A DNA stretch of 64,000 nt from Trichloromonas sp034006665 (GCF_034006665.1 NZ_JAVESI010000014.1:1-64000); one strand, 5' to 3'. Shown: positions 42,671 through 52,536, numbered from the stretch's first letter. Numbers and translations: made by a program. The notes: a model not told the origin generated them from the sequence alone.

Positions 42671-43453
42671 ATGTTTAGCATTACGTTACGGGGAATTTTT
42701 CGGGATCGGATTTTTCAAGGGATTCTCACTGCTTCACTGATTTTCTTGGTGATTCCTTCCATTAGTACTCTTTCCATGCGTCAGGTGACGGAGCTCTCGC
42801 TGACCCTTTGTCTTTCCCTTGAGTCGTTTATTTTATTACTACTGGCGGTTTTTCTTGGCGGTATTTCTCTGTGGAAGGACATGGAGCGACGATATACGCA
42901 TAGTGTTCTTACACTTCCTCTGAGCAGAACAAGGTACTTGTTAAAACGTTTTTCTGGGATTTCTTGTTTTTTGTTATTGGCCGCTGCTTTGCTTGGCCTA
43001 CTTTCCATTTTGGTGGTTTTTTTTGTCTCTCTCGGTTACCCGCCGGATCGCCCTGTCGTTTGGGTTAATGTCTTGGCGGCTATTGGCTTCGACGCCCTCA
43101 AATGTATTTTGCTGGTAGCGATCGCCATGTTTTTTTCGTCGGTGAGCACATCTTTCTTCCTGCCTATCTTCGGCACGATTGCGACCTTTCTGGTTGGCGG
43201 CGCCAGCCAGCAGGCCTATGACTATGTCCATTCTTCAGCCGGACAAACGCTTTCTCCATTGGTGCGGCAAGCGGCCTCGGCTCTTTATTATATTCTTCCG
43301 AACTTTTCCGCTTTCGATCTCAAAGTCAATGCTATTTATGCTTTGCCTCTCGACCTGCCGGGGTTGGGTCTGACTTTGGGCTATTTTGTTGTCTATACAG
43401 CTATGGCCTTGACGTTGGCCGCTTTAATCTTCACTCGGCGCGAATTGGGGTAG
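42671..43453 (+). CDS. ABC-2-type transporter permease of the pilin cluster
   Basis: 260 aa with six hydrophobic segments and no other motifs. It matches the permease half of ABC-2 exporters (as in CcmB or NatB types). The ATPase partner is two genes downstream. AGAGG lies 6 nt before the ATG. Homologous permease-ATPase genes follow pilA in Geobacter genomes; the substrate is unknown. Confidence 0.75.
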   Translation: MFSITLRGIFRDRIFQGILTASLIFLVIPSISTLSMRQVTELSLTLCLSLESFILLLLAVFLGGISLWKDMERRYTHSVLTLPLSRTRYLLKRFSGISCFLLLAAALLGLLSILVVFFVSLGYPPDRPVVWVNVLAAIGFDALKCILLVAIAMFFSSVSTSFFLPIFGTIATFLVGGASQQAYDYVHSSAGQTLSPLVRQAASALYYILPNFSAFDLKVNAIYALPLDLPGLGLTLGYFVVYTAMALTLAALIFTRRELG

Positions 43454-43459
43454 GTAGCA

Positions 43460-44365
43460 ATGATCTCGGTTCGTCGATATTTACTGCTTTTTACGTTCTT
43501 GGTTCTGATCTTTGGTACGATCATTGGACCTTTCTCCCGACATATGGGCCAAAAGCCTTATGCTGAAAAATTGGGGCTGATTCCCAGGTCGGAAGTTCTT
43601 AAGGCCCTGTTTCCCGACTACCAGGAACTGGTTGGAACATCGATTCTGACCAAGGTTTTTCTCTATTTTGGAACGTTATCTGAAATATCGAATGTACGGA
43701 AACTAGCTCAAATCGCTGATTATCCGTCCATGTCACGAGCCGTGCATGCCGCCTTGCAGCTTGATCCCTATAATATGGACGGCTATTATTTCGGGCAGGC
43801 GATTCTTTCCTGGGATGTCGGTCAGCACCAACTGGCCAACGAACTCCTTGAATACGGCATGAAATACCGCACCTGGGACTGGCAACTACCTTTTTTTGCC
43901 GGGTTCAATTACGCTTACTTTTTAAAGGATTACGATTCAGCTGCGCGCATGTATATGCGTGCCGGCGAACTTTCAGGGGAATCTCTCTTCACGCGATTGG
44001 CCGGACGCTATCTGCAGGAATCCGGGGAAACCCGCATCGCAATCGATTATCTTGCCTCGTTGGAAAAGGGCGCTCGGAATCCGGTGATTAAAAAGACATT
44101 CAGTGTACGTATTGCCGCATTCGAGGCCGTTTTGGCTATCGAACAAGCTCGTGATCGTTTTTCCGAAGCAGAAGGCCGGTTACCTGACAGTATTCATGAA
44201 CTGCTCAAATCCGGTTTTCTTGCCGAGATCCCTGCTGACCCCTATGGGGGCACATTCTATTTCGATGAAAGCGGGCAGGTTCGTAGTACCAGCAAGTTCA
44301 GCTTTTCTACTCAGTCTTCAAACCCTGCGTCGAATCCATCGACGGTTCCGGATTCAGCCGAGTGA
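43460..44365 (+). CDS. TPR-like membrane-anchored protein of the pilin cluster, function unknown
   Basis: 301 aa. One N-terminal helix (YLLLFTFLVLIFGTIIG) anchors it, and the rest looks like TPR-type helix pairs (MSRAVHAALQLDPYNMDGYYFGQAILSW). A C-terminal segment (AIEQARDRFSEAEGRLPDSIHELLKSGFLAEIPADPYGGTF, in two parts) resembles the end of pseudopilin-type proteins. It starts 6 nt after the permease gene and overlaps the ATPase gene by 4 nt, so it may belong to the transporter complex. Confidence 0.65.
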   Translation: MISVRRYLLLFTFLVLIFGTIIGPFSRHMGQKPYAEKLGLIPRSEVLKALFPDYQELVGTSILTKVFLYFGTLSEISNVRKLAQIADYPSMSRAVHAALQLDPYNMDGYYFGQAILSWDVGQHQLANELLEYGMKYRTWDWQLPFFAGFNYAYFLKDYDSAARMYMRAGELSGESLFTRLAGRYLQESGETRIAIDYLASLEKGARNPVIKKTFSVRIAAFEAVLAIEQARDRFSEAEGRLPDSIHELLKSGFLAEIPADPYGGTFYFDESGQVRSTSKFSFSTQSSNPASNPSTVPDSAE

Positions 44366-45300
44366 GCCAAGTGTCAATTCTTCCTATTCAAATCAGCTAC
44401 CTGTCAAAAATCTATCGAGGTAAAAAGGGAAAGCGGGTGAACGCTTTGACCTCCCTTTCCCTGGAAATCAAGCCGGGTGAAGTGTTCGGTTTTCTCGGCC
44501 CGAATGGAGCGGGTAAGAGTACCACCATCAAGACATTGATGGGGCTGATCAGGCCTACAGCCGGTGATGCCCGACTTTTCGGAGTGCCGGTGGCTGACCC
44601 GGCGGCGCGCAAGCGGGTCGGTTATCTGCCCGAAAATCCGGCGTTTTACGACTTTCTCACGGCGCGGGAGTATTTGCGCTTTGTCGGTGAGGCTTTCGGC
44701 ATGTCAAATGCCGCGATCCTTACCGAAAGTAACCGAGTGCTTACCCTGTTGGATTTGCAGGCCGCCGCTGATCGCCCCATGCGGGGTTACAGCAAGGGCA
44801 TGGTGCAAAGGTTAGGATTGGCCCAGACCCTGCTGCATGATCCTGATCTGTACATTCTCGATGAGCCGATGAGCGGTCTTGACCCCATTGGTCGGGCGTT
44901 GGTCAAGGAGATCATTCTCGATCTCAAGAAACGTGGGAAAACGGTCTTTTTCAGCACCCATGTTACCGCCGATGCTGAGCGGGTTTGTGACCGTATCGGA
45001 GTGATCGTCAACGGAGTGTTGCAGGAAGAACGAGTGGTCAGTGACCTGTTGCGCGAAGGGGTGGATGGCTATTTCTGCCGGTTGTGCGGTGTCGCCTTGG
45101 CGTCCGTGAGTTCGTTCGGGGCGGTTGATTGTGGCGACGGCATCGTTGAGATTTTTGTACCCCGTGACCGATTCGATGCGTTTGCCGCGCAAATGCTGGC
45201 TACCGGAGGTTCCTTCGATCTGATCGAACCGCATCGCCGTGATGTTGAGGATTATTTCCTTTCCCTGGTCCGTGATTCCAAGGGTGTTTCATGCGGTTGA
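44362..45300 (+). CDS. ABC transporter ATP-binding protein of the pilin cluster
   Basis: 312 aa. It begins at GTG 44362, overlapping the upstream stop as GTGA. Walker A is GPNGAGKST, the signature is YSKGMVQRLGLAQ, Walker B is LYILDEPMSGLDP, and the switch His is in FFSTHV. It powers the ABC-2 permease two genes upstream. The C-terminal 90 residues are a non-catalytic extension. The next gene starts inside its last codons. Confidence 0.92.
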   Translation: MSQVSILPIQISYLSKIYRGKKGKRVNALTSLSLEIKPGEVFGFLGPNGAGKSTTIKTLMGLIRPTAGDARLFGVPVADPAARKRVGYLPENPAFYDFLTAREYLRFVGEAFGMSNAAILTESNRVLTLLDLQAAADRPMRGYSKGMVQRLGLAQTLLHDPDLYILDEPMSGLDPIGRALVKEIILDLKKRGKTVFFSTHVTADAERVCDRIGVIVNGVLQEERVVSDLLREGVDGYFCRLCGVALASVSSFGAVDCGDGIVEIFVPRDRFDAFAAQMLATGGSFDLIEPHRRDVEDYFLSLVRDSKGVSCG

Positions 45301-47024
45301 AGCTGTGGCATGGCCTGCTGATTACCTGCCTGTTGACGCTGCTGGTTTATTATCCGACCTTGCATGCAGGTTACAACTCGGTCGATGACCTTAAAATGAT
45401 CAACGGCATCGAAAATGCCGGACCTTTCGACTTGCAGAAGCATTTTTTCCCCGATTCGAAACGCTATTATTATCGGCCGTTAAACAGTCTGACTTTTTAT
45501 TTCGATCGAGATGTCTGGGGCACGCTACCCTCGTTCATGCACCTGGAAAATATTCTGCTGCACCTTGGCTGCGCCCTCTTGGTCTATGCCATTACCCGCC
45601 GCTTGACCCGTCTGTTCGACCACTCTGAAGAAATCATTCCCCTCTTTGCTGCCTTGTTTTTTGCCTTGCATCCATTGACGGCCGAATCGGTTTGCTGGAT
45701 TTCCGGCCGCACCGATCCGCTGTCGGGATTGTTCATGTTGCTCGCGGTCTGGTTGACCCTGATTGGTTTGCAGTCCCGCAATCTTCTGGCTTCGATTGGC
45801 GCGGGGGTGGCTTTGCTCTTGGCTTGTCTTGCCAAGGAGGTGGCGGTTTTTATCTTGCCGGGTCTGTTCTGGATGGTGGTGGTTTATCCCGAGCAGGGCC
45901 TTTCGTTTATAGGTCGTTTGAAGCGGCAGTGGTTCGCCTTGACGGCACCGGTGCTGGCGACGGTCGGTTATTTCGTTATTCGTCATTTGGCCATAGCTCG
46001 GGACACCGGGGTCAGTACGGCGCTTAAGGGCGTTGCCGCCGGCGATTACGATCTGTTGAATAAAATCCGCGTGGCGTTGAAGGTTTATGGCTTCTACTTC
46101 AAGAAACTGCTCATCCCTTGGCCGTTGAACTTCGGCATTATAGAAGTCTCCGGCTGGTATGTGTTGGCTGGGCTGCTGCTGGCGGGAGTGCTTTTCTGGC
46201 TGGCTGTACGGCGGCGGGTTCTGGAAGCTTTTGGCCTGATGGCTTTTTGTGTGCTGGCGCCGGCGGTTCTGGTACCCTTCGGCAAAATGGCCTGGACTCC
46301 CCTGGCCGAACGTTATCTTTATACTCCGGTGGCGCTTTTCGCGCCGATGGCGAGTATCTATCTGTTTCGCGGCCTGGCTCGATTGCGCCCCTTGCTCCAA
46401 CGGCGTGGCTCGCAAGCGTTGATTCTCCTCTTGCTGGTATTCTTCGCCTCGACCCTGCACCGTGCCTGGATCTGGCAGGACAACGAGCGTCTGTATCGCG
46501 ACACGGTGGCGAAGAGCCCTAATCTGCCGGCTGCGAAAGCGGAACTGGCCTCGGCTTTACTGCGCAAGGGGAAGATGGAGGAATCGGAAGCGATTCTGGT
46601 TCAAATGCAGAAGGATAATCCGACGAGCGGGTATCTGGTCGACGATTTTAATCTGGCGCAACGTTATGCTGCCCGTGGTGATCATGCCCAAGCCCGTGAT
46701 CTGCTGATTATCCATCTGGACAAGAAACACAAGAAATATCATGATCTGCTTCTGGCGCTGGTCAAGATCAACGATGCCCGTCTGGGCACGGTTACCGAGC
46801 AAGAACAACGGGAAATCCAACGGGAGTCCCTTGACTGGTTGCTTGAAGCCCAGCGGGTGCGGCCGAATGCCTTTACTCGTTACCGGATCGGCAAATACCA
46901 ACTGCAGTTGGGGGATGAAGAAGCTGCGCTCGAATCATTCCGGGCGGCTTTGGAGAAAGCCCCGGCCGATGCCCATTATCTGCAAGCGGCTAAAACATTT
47001 ATCAAGAAACTGGAAGGGTCATGA
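45291..47024 (+). CDS. Multi-membrane glycosyltransferase-like protein with C-terminal TPRs
   Basis: 577 aa. About ten membrane segments occupy residues 1-390. The early segment YNSVDDLKMI, with Asp-Asp in the first periplasmic loop, and FALHPLTAESVCWISGRTDPLSG resemble lipid-phosphate-sugar glycosyltransferases of the GT-C/TMTC group. The last 170 residues are TPR repeats (AELASALLRKGKMEESEAIL). It overlaps the ATPase gene by 10 nt and the UbiA gene by 4 nt. A role in glycosylating pilins or other exported proteins is inferred from its neighbours. Confidence 0.75.
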   Translation: MRLKLWHGLLITCLLTLLVYYPTLHAGYNSVDDLKMINGIENAGPFDLQKHFFPDSKRYYYRPLNSLTFYFDRDVWGTLPSFMHLENILLHLGCALLVYAITRRLTRLFDHSEEIIPLFAALFFALHPLTAESVCWISGRTDPLSGLFMLLAVWLTLIGLQSRNLLASIGAGVALLLACLAKEVAVFILPGLFWMVVVYPEQGLSFIGRLKRQWFALTAPVLATVGYFVIRHLAIARDTGVSTALKGVAAGDYDLLNKIRVALKVYGFYFKKLLIPWPLNFGIIEVSGWYVLAGLLLAGVLFWLAVRRRVLEAFGLMAFCVLAPAVLVPFGKMAWTPLAERYLYTPVALFAPMASIYLFRGLARLRPLLQRRGSQALILLLLVFFASTLHRAWIWQDNERLYRDTVAKSPNLPAAKAELASALLRKGKMEESEAILVQMQKDNPTSGYLVDDFNLAQRYAARGDHAQARDLLIIHLDKKHKKYHDLLLALVKINDARLGTVTEQEQREIQRESLDWLLEAQRVRPNAFTRYRIGKYQLQLGDEEAALESFRAALEKAPADAHYLQAAKTFIKKLEGS

Positions 47025-47872
47025 ACCCCTGGGTTGTGCTCAAGCTGCTGCGCCCCCACCAGTGGCTGAAAAACCTCCTTCTTTTCTTCCCGCCCTTTCT
47101 GGGGGGCAGTCTTTTTTTGCCGGGGGTGTGGCAAAAGGGTCTGGCCCCCTTTGTCGCTTTTTGTCTCGCTTCTAGCGCTACCTATGTTTTCAACGATCTG
47201 CGCGACTGCGAAAGCGACCGGGTGCATCCGCGCAAGCAGCATCGGCCGTTGGCCAGTGGCGCGGTGTCGCCCTTGTTTGCTGTCGGCTTGGCCGTGGGGA
47301 TGCTCGCGGTTTCGCTGGTTTTAGGCTGGGGCATCTCTTTGCCTTTTATTGGCTGGCTGCTGGCTTATCTTGGCCTGTCCTTTGCTTATTCATTTGCTTT
47401 GAAAGACCAGCCGGTTTTCGATATTTTCTGTATCGCCTCGGGTTTTGTCTTTCGCGTCTTCGCCGGTGGCGTGGCCTTCGATGTCAAGGTTTCGGACTGG
47501 CTCTTTCTCACGGTCTTGCTGTTGGCGATCTTTCTCAGTTGCGGCAAGCGGTTGAGCGAGAAGCAACTCCTCGGCGAGGCGTCCGCCGACCATCGCAAGG
47601 TGCTGGAAGGGTATCCCCCAGGAACGCTGGAAGGGTACATGTACATTTCCGGCGCGGCGGTGCTGGTAACCTACACCCTGTACGTCATCACCAATCATCG
47701 CTTGGTCTATACCGTGCCGCTCTGTTGTTTAGGTCTGTTTCGTTACCTGCTCATCGTCAAACGCGGCCAGAGTGGCGATCCCACCGAATCGCTTCTGAAA
47801 GACCCCGTGATGTTTCTGGTGGGGTTGGTGTGGTCGATCCTGGTGGGTTACTGGATTTATTTGGGGTATTAA
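47021..47872 (+). CDS. UbiA-family polyprenyl-phosphate phosphoribosyltransferase-like protein
   Basis: 283 aa, eight or nine membrane segments. The first Asp-rich motif is NDLRDCESDRVHPRK and the second loop is FALKDQPVFDIFCIASGFVFRVFAGG. Both resemble decaprenyl-phosphate phosphoribose synthase more than quinone prenyltransferases. That enzyme makes the lipid-linked ribose that can be turned into arabinofuranose donors. Its stop codon is the last base of a target-site duplication of an IS4-type element. It may serve the adjacent TPR glycosyltransferase. Confidence 0.8.
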   Translation: MNPWVVLKLLRPHQWLKNLLLFFPPFLGGSLFLPGVWQKGLAPFVAFCLASSATYVFNDLRDCESDRVHPRKQHRPLASGAVSPLFAVGLAVGMLAVSLVLGWGISLPFIGWLLAYLGLSFAYSFALKDQPVFDIFCIASGFVFRVFAGGVAFDVKVSDWLFLTVLLLAIFLSCGKRLSEKQLLGEASADHRKVLEGYPPGTLEGYMYISGAAVLVTYTLYVITNHRLVYTVPLCCLGLFRYLLIVKRGQSGDPTESLLKDPVMFLVGLVWSILVGYWIYLGY

Positions 47873-49423
47873 CTCAACTTTCGCAGCAGCATGACAGGGC
47901 CTAAAGTCTTGAAATCAAATTGATCTTTCAAAAGACATGGGCCGGAAGTAGCGTTGCTCGTCGCAACAAGGCCGGTATCTGGGCCATGAAGTCCTCCAGC
48001 ATCCCCCTTAGCGGGGCGGTCGTGAGTTCGGCGAAGGCCTTCAATCCCTGCTCCTGATGGCTCAAGAGCAGTCGGAGTGCTTCGGCAAAACTGACCTGCC
48101 TCAACTCATCGCATCCGGCATGAAACAAGGTTCCCAGGGTGCGCGGATCGTTGTGCGTGCGCCGGGCAACCTCCAGCATGATATAGCGGGAGAAAACAAT
48201 CGTCGTATGGGCGACCAGCGCATCGTAGCTGCGGCTCTGAAATCCCTTGGCTAACCGCAGATAGCTCTTGGTAATTTTGAAAAACACCTCGATGTCCCAG
48301 CGCCGCGTGTAGAGCTTGGCGATCTCTTCGTCGGCAAGGTTGACATCGGTGGACAGCAATGCCAGCCACTTTCTGGTACTGCGATTTCGGACGAAGACGA
48401 TTTTGGCCATGACGGCCTTCCCCTGGTCATCCGTGCCCAGCTCAACAAGAACCGAGGCCAGAATCTTCGCCCGGCCGCTACGCTTGCGGACGCTCTTGTA
48501 CAGATCGCCGAGGGTGAGGTCGACCCCCTGATAGCCGTAGGTGATGGTCTTCATGGCCTTGAGCATGCAGATAACCTGCTGCTTTTGTTGGAGCAGCCCG
48601 AGGATCGTTGCCGGGAAGGCGAACCAACTGTCGAAGAGCAAGTAATCGGCGGTGATACCGCTATGGCGGGCTTGCATCACCAGGTCCTTGAGCGCTTCCG
48701 GAGCCTTGCGCAGACTCTCGGCCCGGCGCTTGAAACCGTTGGTCCGTTTGTCGATCTCGGCCATCGGCATCAGGCGATTTTTCTCCTTGGCGGAGCTCAG
48801 CAGGCTGAACGATACCGGCACACAGGTGGAGCCATCGGACCAGCCCAGCGTCAGCAACCGGAACCCGCGGTAGTAGCGATTCTCGTTATGATCGTGGACA
48901 CGGGCCAGAAGCTCCACTTTTTTGCTGCGGTTGCGGTTTTAGAGCGAGTCATCGACGATGAAAACCTTCGGCGTCTGCTCCGACGTCAGCGGCAGAATCT
49001 GCTTGCGGATCACTGCGGCGCTCAACAAATGCAGGAACTTGCGCCAGTTGGCGTTGACCGAATTGAGAAATCGGTACACGGTGTCCTTGCCGATTTCGTC
49101 CCCGGCAGGATCGGCCTGCAAATAGCGGAACAGATTCTTGCCGGTGAAAACCAGGCAGAAGATAAACCGCATCACCGCGACGGGTGCAATTCCGCACTGC
49201 TTGGCCATGTTGCTTTGCTTCAAGAGTAAAGCGACACGCTGATGGTCAAAAAACGAATTAATTTGGTTCTGACATGAAACAGTCTCTGCTACACTCTGAT
49301 CCAAAGCGTCATCTCCTGAGGGTAGATTGGTTGTTTGGCGACAACCCATTCTATTACAGTTGATGGCGCTTTTGTTCAATTATTTCATATATTTATTTGT
49401 TGTGGGTGCCTGCGAAAGTTGAG
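47873..49423. mobile_element. IS4-family insertion sequence, 1551 bp, 14-bp inverted repeats, 7-bp target duplication
   Basis: CTCAACTTTCGCAG (47873-47886) and its perfect reverse complement (49410-49423) bound the element. GTATTAA is directly repeated outside both ends (47866-47872 and 49424-49430). The duplication includes the UbiA stop TAA, so before insertion the UbiA gene and the next gene were one base apart. The transposase is broken by one stop codon. Confidence 0.92.
47928..49379 (-). pseudogene. IS4-type DDE transposase disrupted by an in-frame nonsense codon
   Basis: The N-terminal part (to 48939) and the C-terminal part (from 48917) are in the same frame, separated only by TAA at 48939-48941 in DDSL-stop-NRNRSKKVELLARVHDH. 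The usual residue there is Tyr (DDSLYxRxRSKK), so a single TAC or TAT to TAA change explains it. DDS carries the first catalytic Asp. The rest (FDSWFAFPATILGL, RRWDIEVFFKITK) keeps the other DDE residues. The combined length, about 480 aa, is normal. Re-initiation would lose the first Asp, so it should be inactive unless read through. Confidence 0.88.
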
Positions 49424-49431
49424 GTATTAAT

Positions 49432-50262
49432 ATGGAACCAGAGTTCGATCTAATTATCGAGCCAGGAGGAGGGATCGGTAGTTATTGGCGGGATTTGTGG
49501 CGTTATCGCGAGCTTTTCTTTTTTATGGCGTGGCGAGATATCCTTGTACGTTACAAACAGACAGTGATTGGAGTGGCCTGGAGCGTTATCCGCCCCTTGA
49601 TGATCCTTGTTGTCTTTACTGTAATTTTCGGTAAGATTGCCCGTTTTCCTGTGGAAGGGAATGCTCCCTATCCGGTGATGGTCCTTGCCGCTCTTCTGCC
49701 GTGGCAACTCTTTTCAAATTCTCTTTCTGAAAGCAGCAATTCTCTCATCCTTAACGCCAATATGATTTCTAAAGTTTACTTTCCTCGTTTGATAATCCCG
49801 GCAAGCGCGGTGATCGTTAGTCTGGTTGACTTTTTAATCTCCTTTTCTCTTCTTGTCGGAGTCATGCTCTGGTACCGGTTTGTGCCTGGTTGGCATATCT
49901 TGACCTTGCCACTGTTTCTCCTTCTTGCCTTGATTACAGCATTGGGGGGTGGTTTGTGGATGTCTGCCCTCAATGTTAAGTATCGAGATTTTCGTTATAT
50001 TATTCCCTTTATTGTTCAGTTTGGTCTGTATATTTCTCCCGTTGGTTTTAGCAGTGGAGTTGTCCCGGACCAGTGGCGTCTTCTTTATTCGATCAATCCA
50101 ATGGTCGGTGTTATCGATGGTTTCCGCTGGGCCATTCTGGGCGGCGGTGTTGTTTTTTACTGGCCAGGTTTTTTTCTCTCACTCGCACTATGCCTAACCC
50201 TCTTTTTGTCGGGACTGGCTTTCTTCCGTCGGTCCGAGCAGCAATTCGCGGACGTGATTTGA
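49432..50262 (+). CDS. wzm: ABC-2 polysaccharide export permease (Wzm-like)
   Basis: 276 aa with six membrane segments, matching the O-antigen/teichoic-acid/capsule permease family (YRELFFFMAWRDILVRYKQTVIGVAWSVIRPL is its classic N-terminus, in parts). It exports a lipid-linked polysaccharide across the inner membrane with Wzt. The ATG lies 1 nt after the target duplication of the IS4 element, and the only Shine-Dalgarno-like sequence (GAGG) is made by the IS end. It heads a glycan cluster. Confidence 0.92.
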   Translation: MEPEFDLIIEPGGGIGSYWRDLWRYRELFFFMAWRDILVRYKQTVIGVAWSVIRPLMILVVFTVIFGKIARFPVEGNAPYPVMVLAALLPWQLFSNSLSESSNSLILNANMISKVYFPRLIIPASAVIVSLVDFLISFSLLVGVMLWYRFVPGWHILTLPLFLLLALITALGGGLWMSALNVKYRDFRYIIPFIVQFGLYISPVGFSSGVVPDQWRLLYSINPMVGVIDGFRWAILGGGVVFYWPGFFLSLALCLTLFLSGLAFFRRSEQQFADVI

Positions 50263-50272
50263 GGAGAGTGCT

Positions 50273-51547
50273 TTGAGTAGTGTTATCAAGGTTGAAAATC
50301 TCGGGAAAAGGTACATCCTGAACCATCGGGAGAAGAGTCGGTTTCCGACGCTGCGCGATGAGATTGTCCAGAAGGCCCAGGGCGTGGGCCGCCGTCTTCT
50401 TCATCCCTTGCGCACAAGCTCCGTGCCATTGGAGGGGGCTGCCGGGATGGAGGAGTTCTGGGCGCTCAAGGATGTCTCTTTTGAGGTTAAGCAGGGAGAC
50501 CGCGTTGGCATCATCGGTCGCAACGGCGCCGGAAAGTCGACCCTCCTTAAGATCCTTTCCCGGATCACCGAGCCGACCACAGGCAGGGTGTCGATAAAGG
50601 GGAGAGTGGCAAGTTTACTTGAGGTAGGGACGGGGTTCCATCCGGAATTGACCGGGCGGGAAAATATTTATCTCAATGGCGCCATTCTGGGTATGGGGAA
50701 GTTCGAAATCCGGCGAAAATTCGATGAGATAGTTGATTTTTCCGAGGTGGAAAAGTTTCTCGATACGCCGGTGAAGAGGTATTCCTCGGGGATGTATGTG
50801 CGACTGGCGTTTGCCGTGGCGGCACATCTTGAGCCTGAGATCCTGATTATCGACGAAGTGCTGGCGGTTGGTGATGCCCAATTTCAGCAAAAATGCTTGG
50901 GGAAGATGGAAGAGGTAGGAAAAGCGGACCGCACTGTTCTGTTTGTTAGCCATAACATGGCGGCAATCCGTGCCCTTTGCACGCGTGTTGCCCTCTTTGA
51001 AAAGGGGCAGGTAATCGGCCAAGGCGATGCAGAGCATTTCATCAGGGACTATTTAGCCGGTGCCGATTCGACCACTGCTCTGTGGACCAGAGATAACAGT
51101 ATTTCTCGACCGGATGGAATATGTTTCACGGCAGCCCGGATCGAAACCCTCGATGGGGATTTATGCTCCAGTGTTTCATTGACAAGTTCATTCCGATTGA
51201 TCATCAAGACGTGCTCTACATCTGACGTTATTGGGGCACAGATAGCCGTCCGGGTTACAAACCAGGAAGGTGTTCCTGTCTTCACCACTACCAACTGTGA
51301 CCAGTATGGATCTCTTCAAACGATGAGGAAGGGAGAGCACACATTTATAGTTATAATGCCGGGGAACCTGCTCACTCCAGGACGGTATTCTCTCATCATC
51401 GCAGCAATTATTCCAGGGGTGAAGCGATTCGATGTCCTTGAAGACAATCTTAGCTTTTGTGTCGAAGATTATGGTGCGCATACGGCTTTGATGAAAGACG
51501 GCCGGCTTGGGGTCGTCAGTCCCCTGTTGAAATGGGAATGGGATTGA
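50273..51547 (+). CDS. wzt: ABC polysaccharide export ATPase with C-terminal glycan-binding domain (Wzt-like)
   Basis: 424 aa from TTG 50273, with GAGGAG 6 nt upstream. Walker A is GRNGAGKST, the signature is YSSGMYVRLAFA, and Walker B is ILIIDEVLAVGD. Residues 280-424 form an extra beta-rich domain as in the Wzt subgroup that recognises the terminal modification of the glycan before export. That implies a chain-terminating group here, for which the adjacent FkbM methyltransferase is a candidate. It follows wzm by 10 nt. Confidence 0.93.
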   Translation: MSSVIKVENLGKRYILNHREKSRFPTLRDEIVQKAQGVGRRLLHPLRTSSVPLEGAAGMEEFWALKDVSFEVKQGDRVGIIGRNGAGKSTLLKILSRITEPTTGRVSIKGRVASLLEVGTGFHPELTGRENIYLNGAILGMGKFEIRRKFDEIVDFSEVEKFLDTPVKRYSSGMYVRLAFAVAAHLEPEILIIDEVLAVGDAQFQQKCLGKMEEVGKADRTVLFVSHNMAAIRALCTRVALFEKGQVIGQGDAEHFIRDYLAGADSTTALWTRDNSISRPDGICFTAARIETLDGDLCSSVSLTSSFRLIIKTCSTSDVIGAQIAVRVTNQEGVPVFTTTNCDQYGSLQTMRKGEHTFIVIMPGNLLTPGRYSLIIAAIIPGVKRFDVLEDNLSFCVEDYGAHTALMKDGRLGVVSPLLKWEWD

Positions 51548-51548
51548 A

Positions 51549-52505
51549 ATGCAAAACATGGTGGCTCTGGGTCGACTGGCATCAGTGACTTACCAGTTTC
51601 TGGTATGCACTGCAAGACTTGCAAACAACAAGCGATGGTCTAGATATTGGAAGAAAGTATGGCATTTTTGCTGCCAATATTTCCATGGGTTGGTCGTGAC
51701 TACGATTCACGGTAAATCAGTCGTGGTGAATTTTGGGTTCACTTATCCTGTCTTTGCGCGGCGGTTTCCGCTTTTGAATGCTCCCCTTGTTGAACTTGCC
51801 TATCAATTGCGGGAGTCAAAAGGACGACCGATATTTTTCGTTGATGTCGGCGCAGCAGTCGGTGATACAGTGCTTTTACTATACGCAAATATCCCAGATG
51901 GATTTTCCGGATTTGTCTGTATTGACGGGGATCCTGAATTCTTTTTCTGCTTGGGAAAAAACCTTGGCCACTTGCCGGGAGGGCGCTTGGTCCATTGCCT
52001 TTTATCAGACAGTGAAAACGAGGTCGCAGGGTTGATTAGGACACATTCGGGCACGGCCAGCGCCCAGGGCAATGCCAAGAGCAAGCCGATGACTTTGTCT
52101 TCCATTGTGTCTGAGGAAGTCGATTTGCTGAAAGTTGATGTCGACGGCTTTGATGGACGAGTGATTTTGGGAGCGCTAGCTTTACTAAGACGCTGTCGCC
52201 CCACTGTTATTTTCGAGTGGCACCCCATACTTTGTCGTCAAACGTCCAACAGCTGGAATGATCATTTCGCTGCGCTCGTCGCAGAAGGCTATAATACGTT
52301 CTTGTGGTTCACAAAATATGGTAATTTCAGTCATTACATGTTCGGATACTCTCAACGCGAAGTCGATGCAATGGCTGAATATTGCCTTGCCGATATTTCT
52401 CTCGATTGGCATTACGACGTTATTGCCCTTCACGATTCGAGCGATATTTCACTCGTGGAACTGGCAAAACTCGACTTCGCCTCAAAGCGCCCTTCGAAGT
52501 GGTAG
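51549..52505 (+). CDS. FkbM-family SAM-dependent methyltransferase-like protein
   Basis: 318 aa. The SAM motif is FVDVGAAVGDTVLLL (near residue 97), and LLKVDVDGFDGRVILG is the conserved FkbM motif near residue 197. FkbM enzymes methylate hydroxyls of sugars or other small molecules. It starts 1 nt after wzt. A role in capping the polymer that Wzt recognises is plausible. Base composition drops towards AT here relative to the first half of the window. Confidence 0.82.
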   Translation: MQNMVALGRLASVTYQFLVCTARLANNKRWSRYWKKVWHFCCQYFHGLVVTTIHGKSVVVNFGFTYPVFARRFPLLNAPLVELAYQLRESKGRPIFFVDVGAAVGDTVLLLYANIPDGFSGFVCIDGDPEFFFCLGKNLGHLPGGRLVHCLLSDSENEVAGLIRTHSGTASAQGNAKSKPMTLSSIVSEEVDLLKVDVDGFDGRVILGALALLRRCRPTVIFEWHPILCRQTSNSWNDHFAALVAEGYNTFLWFTKYGNFSHYMFGYSQREVDAMAEYCLADISLDWHYDVIALHDSSDISLVELAKLDFASKRPSKW

Positions 52506-52536
52506 TGATGTTTCTGAAGAAAGTTAACCACTAATC

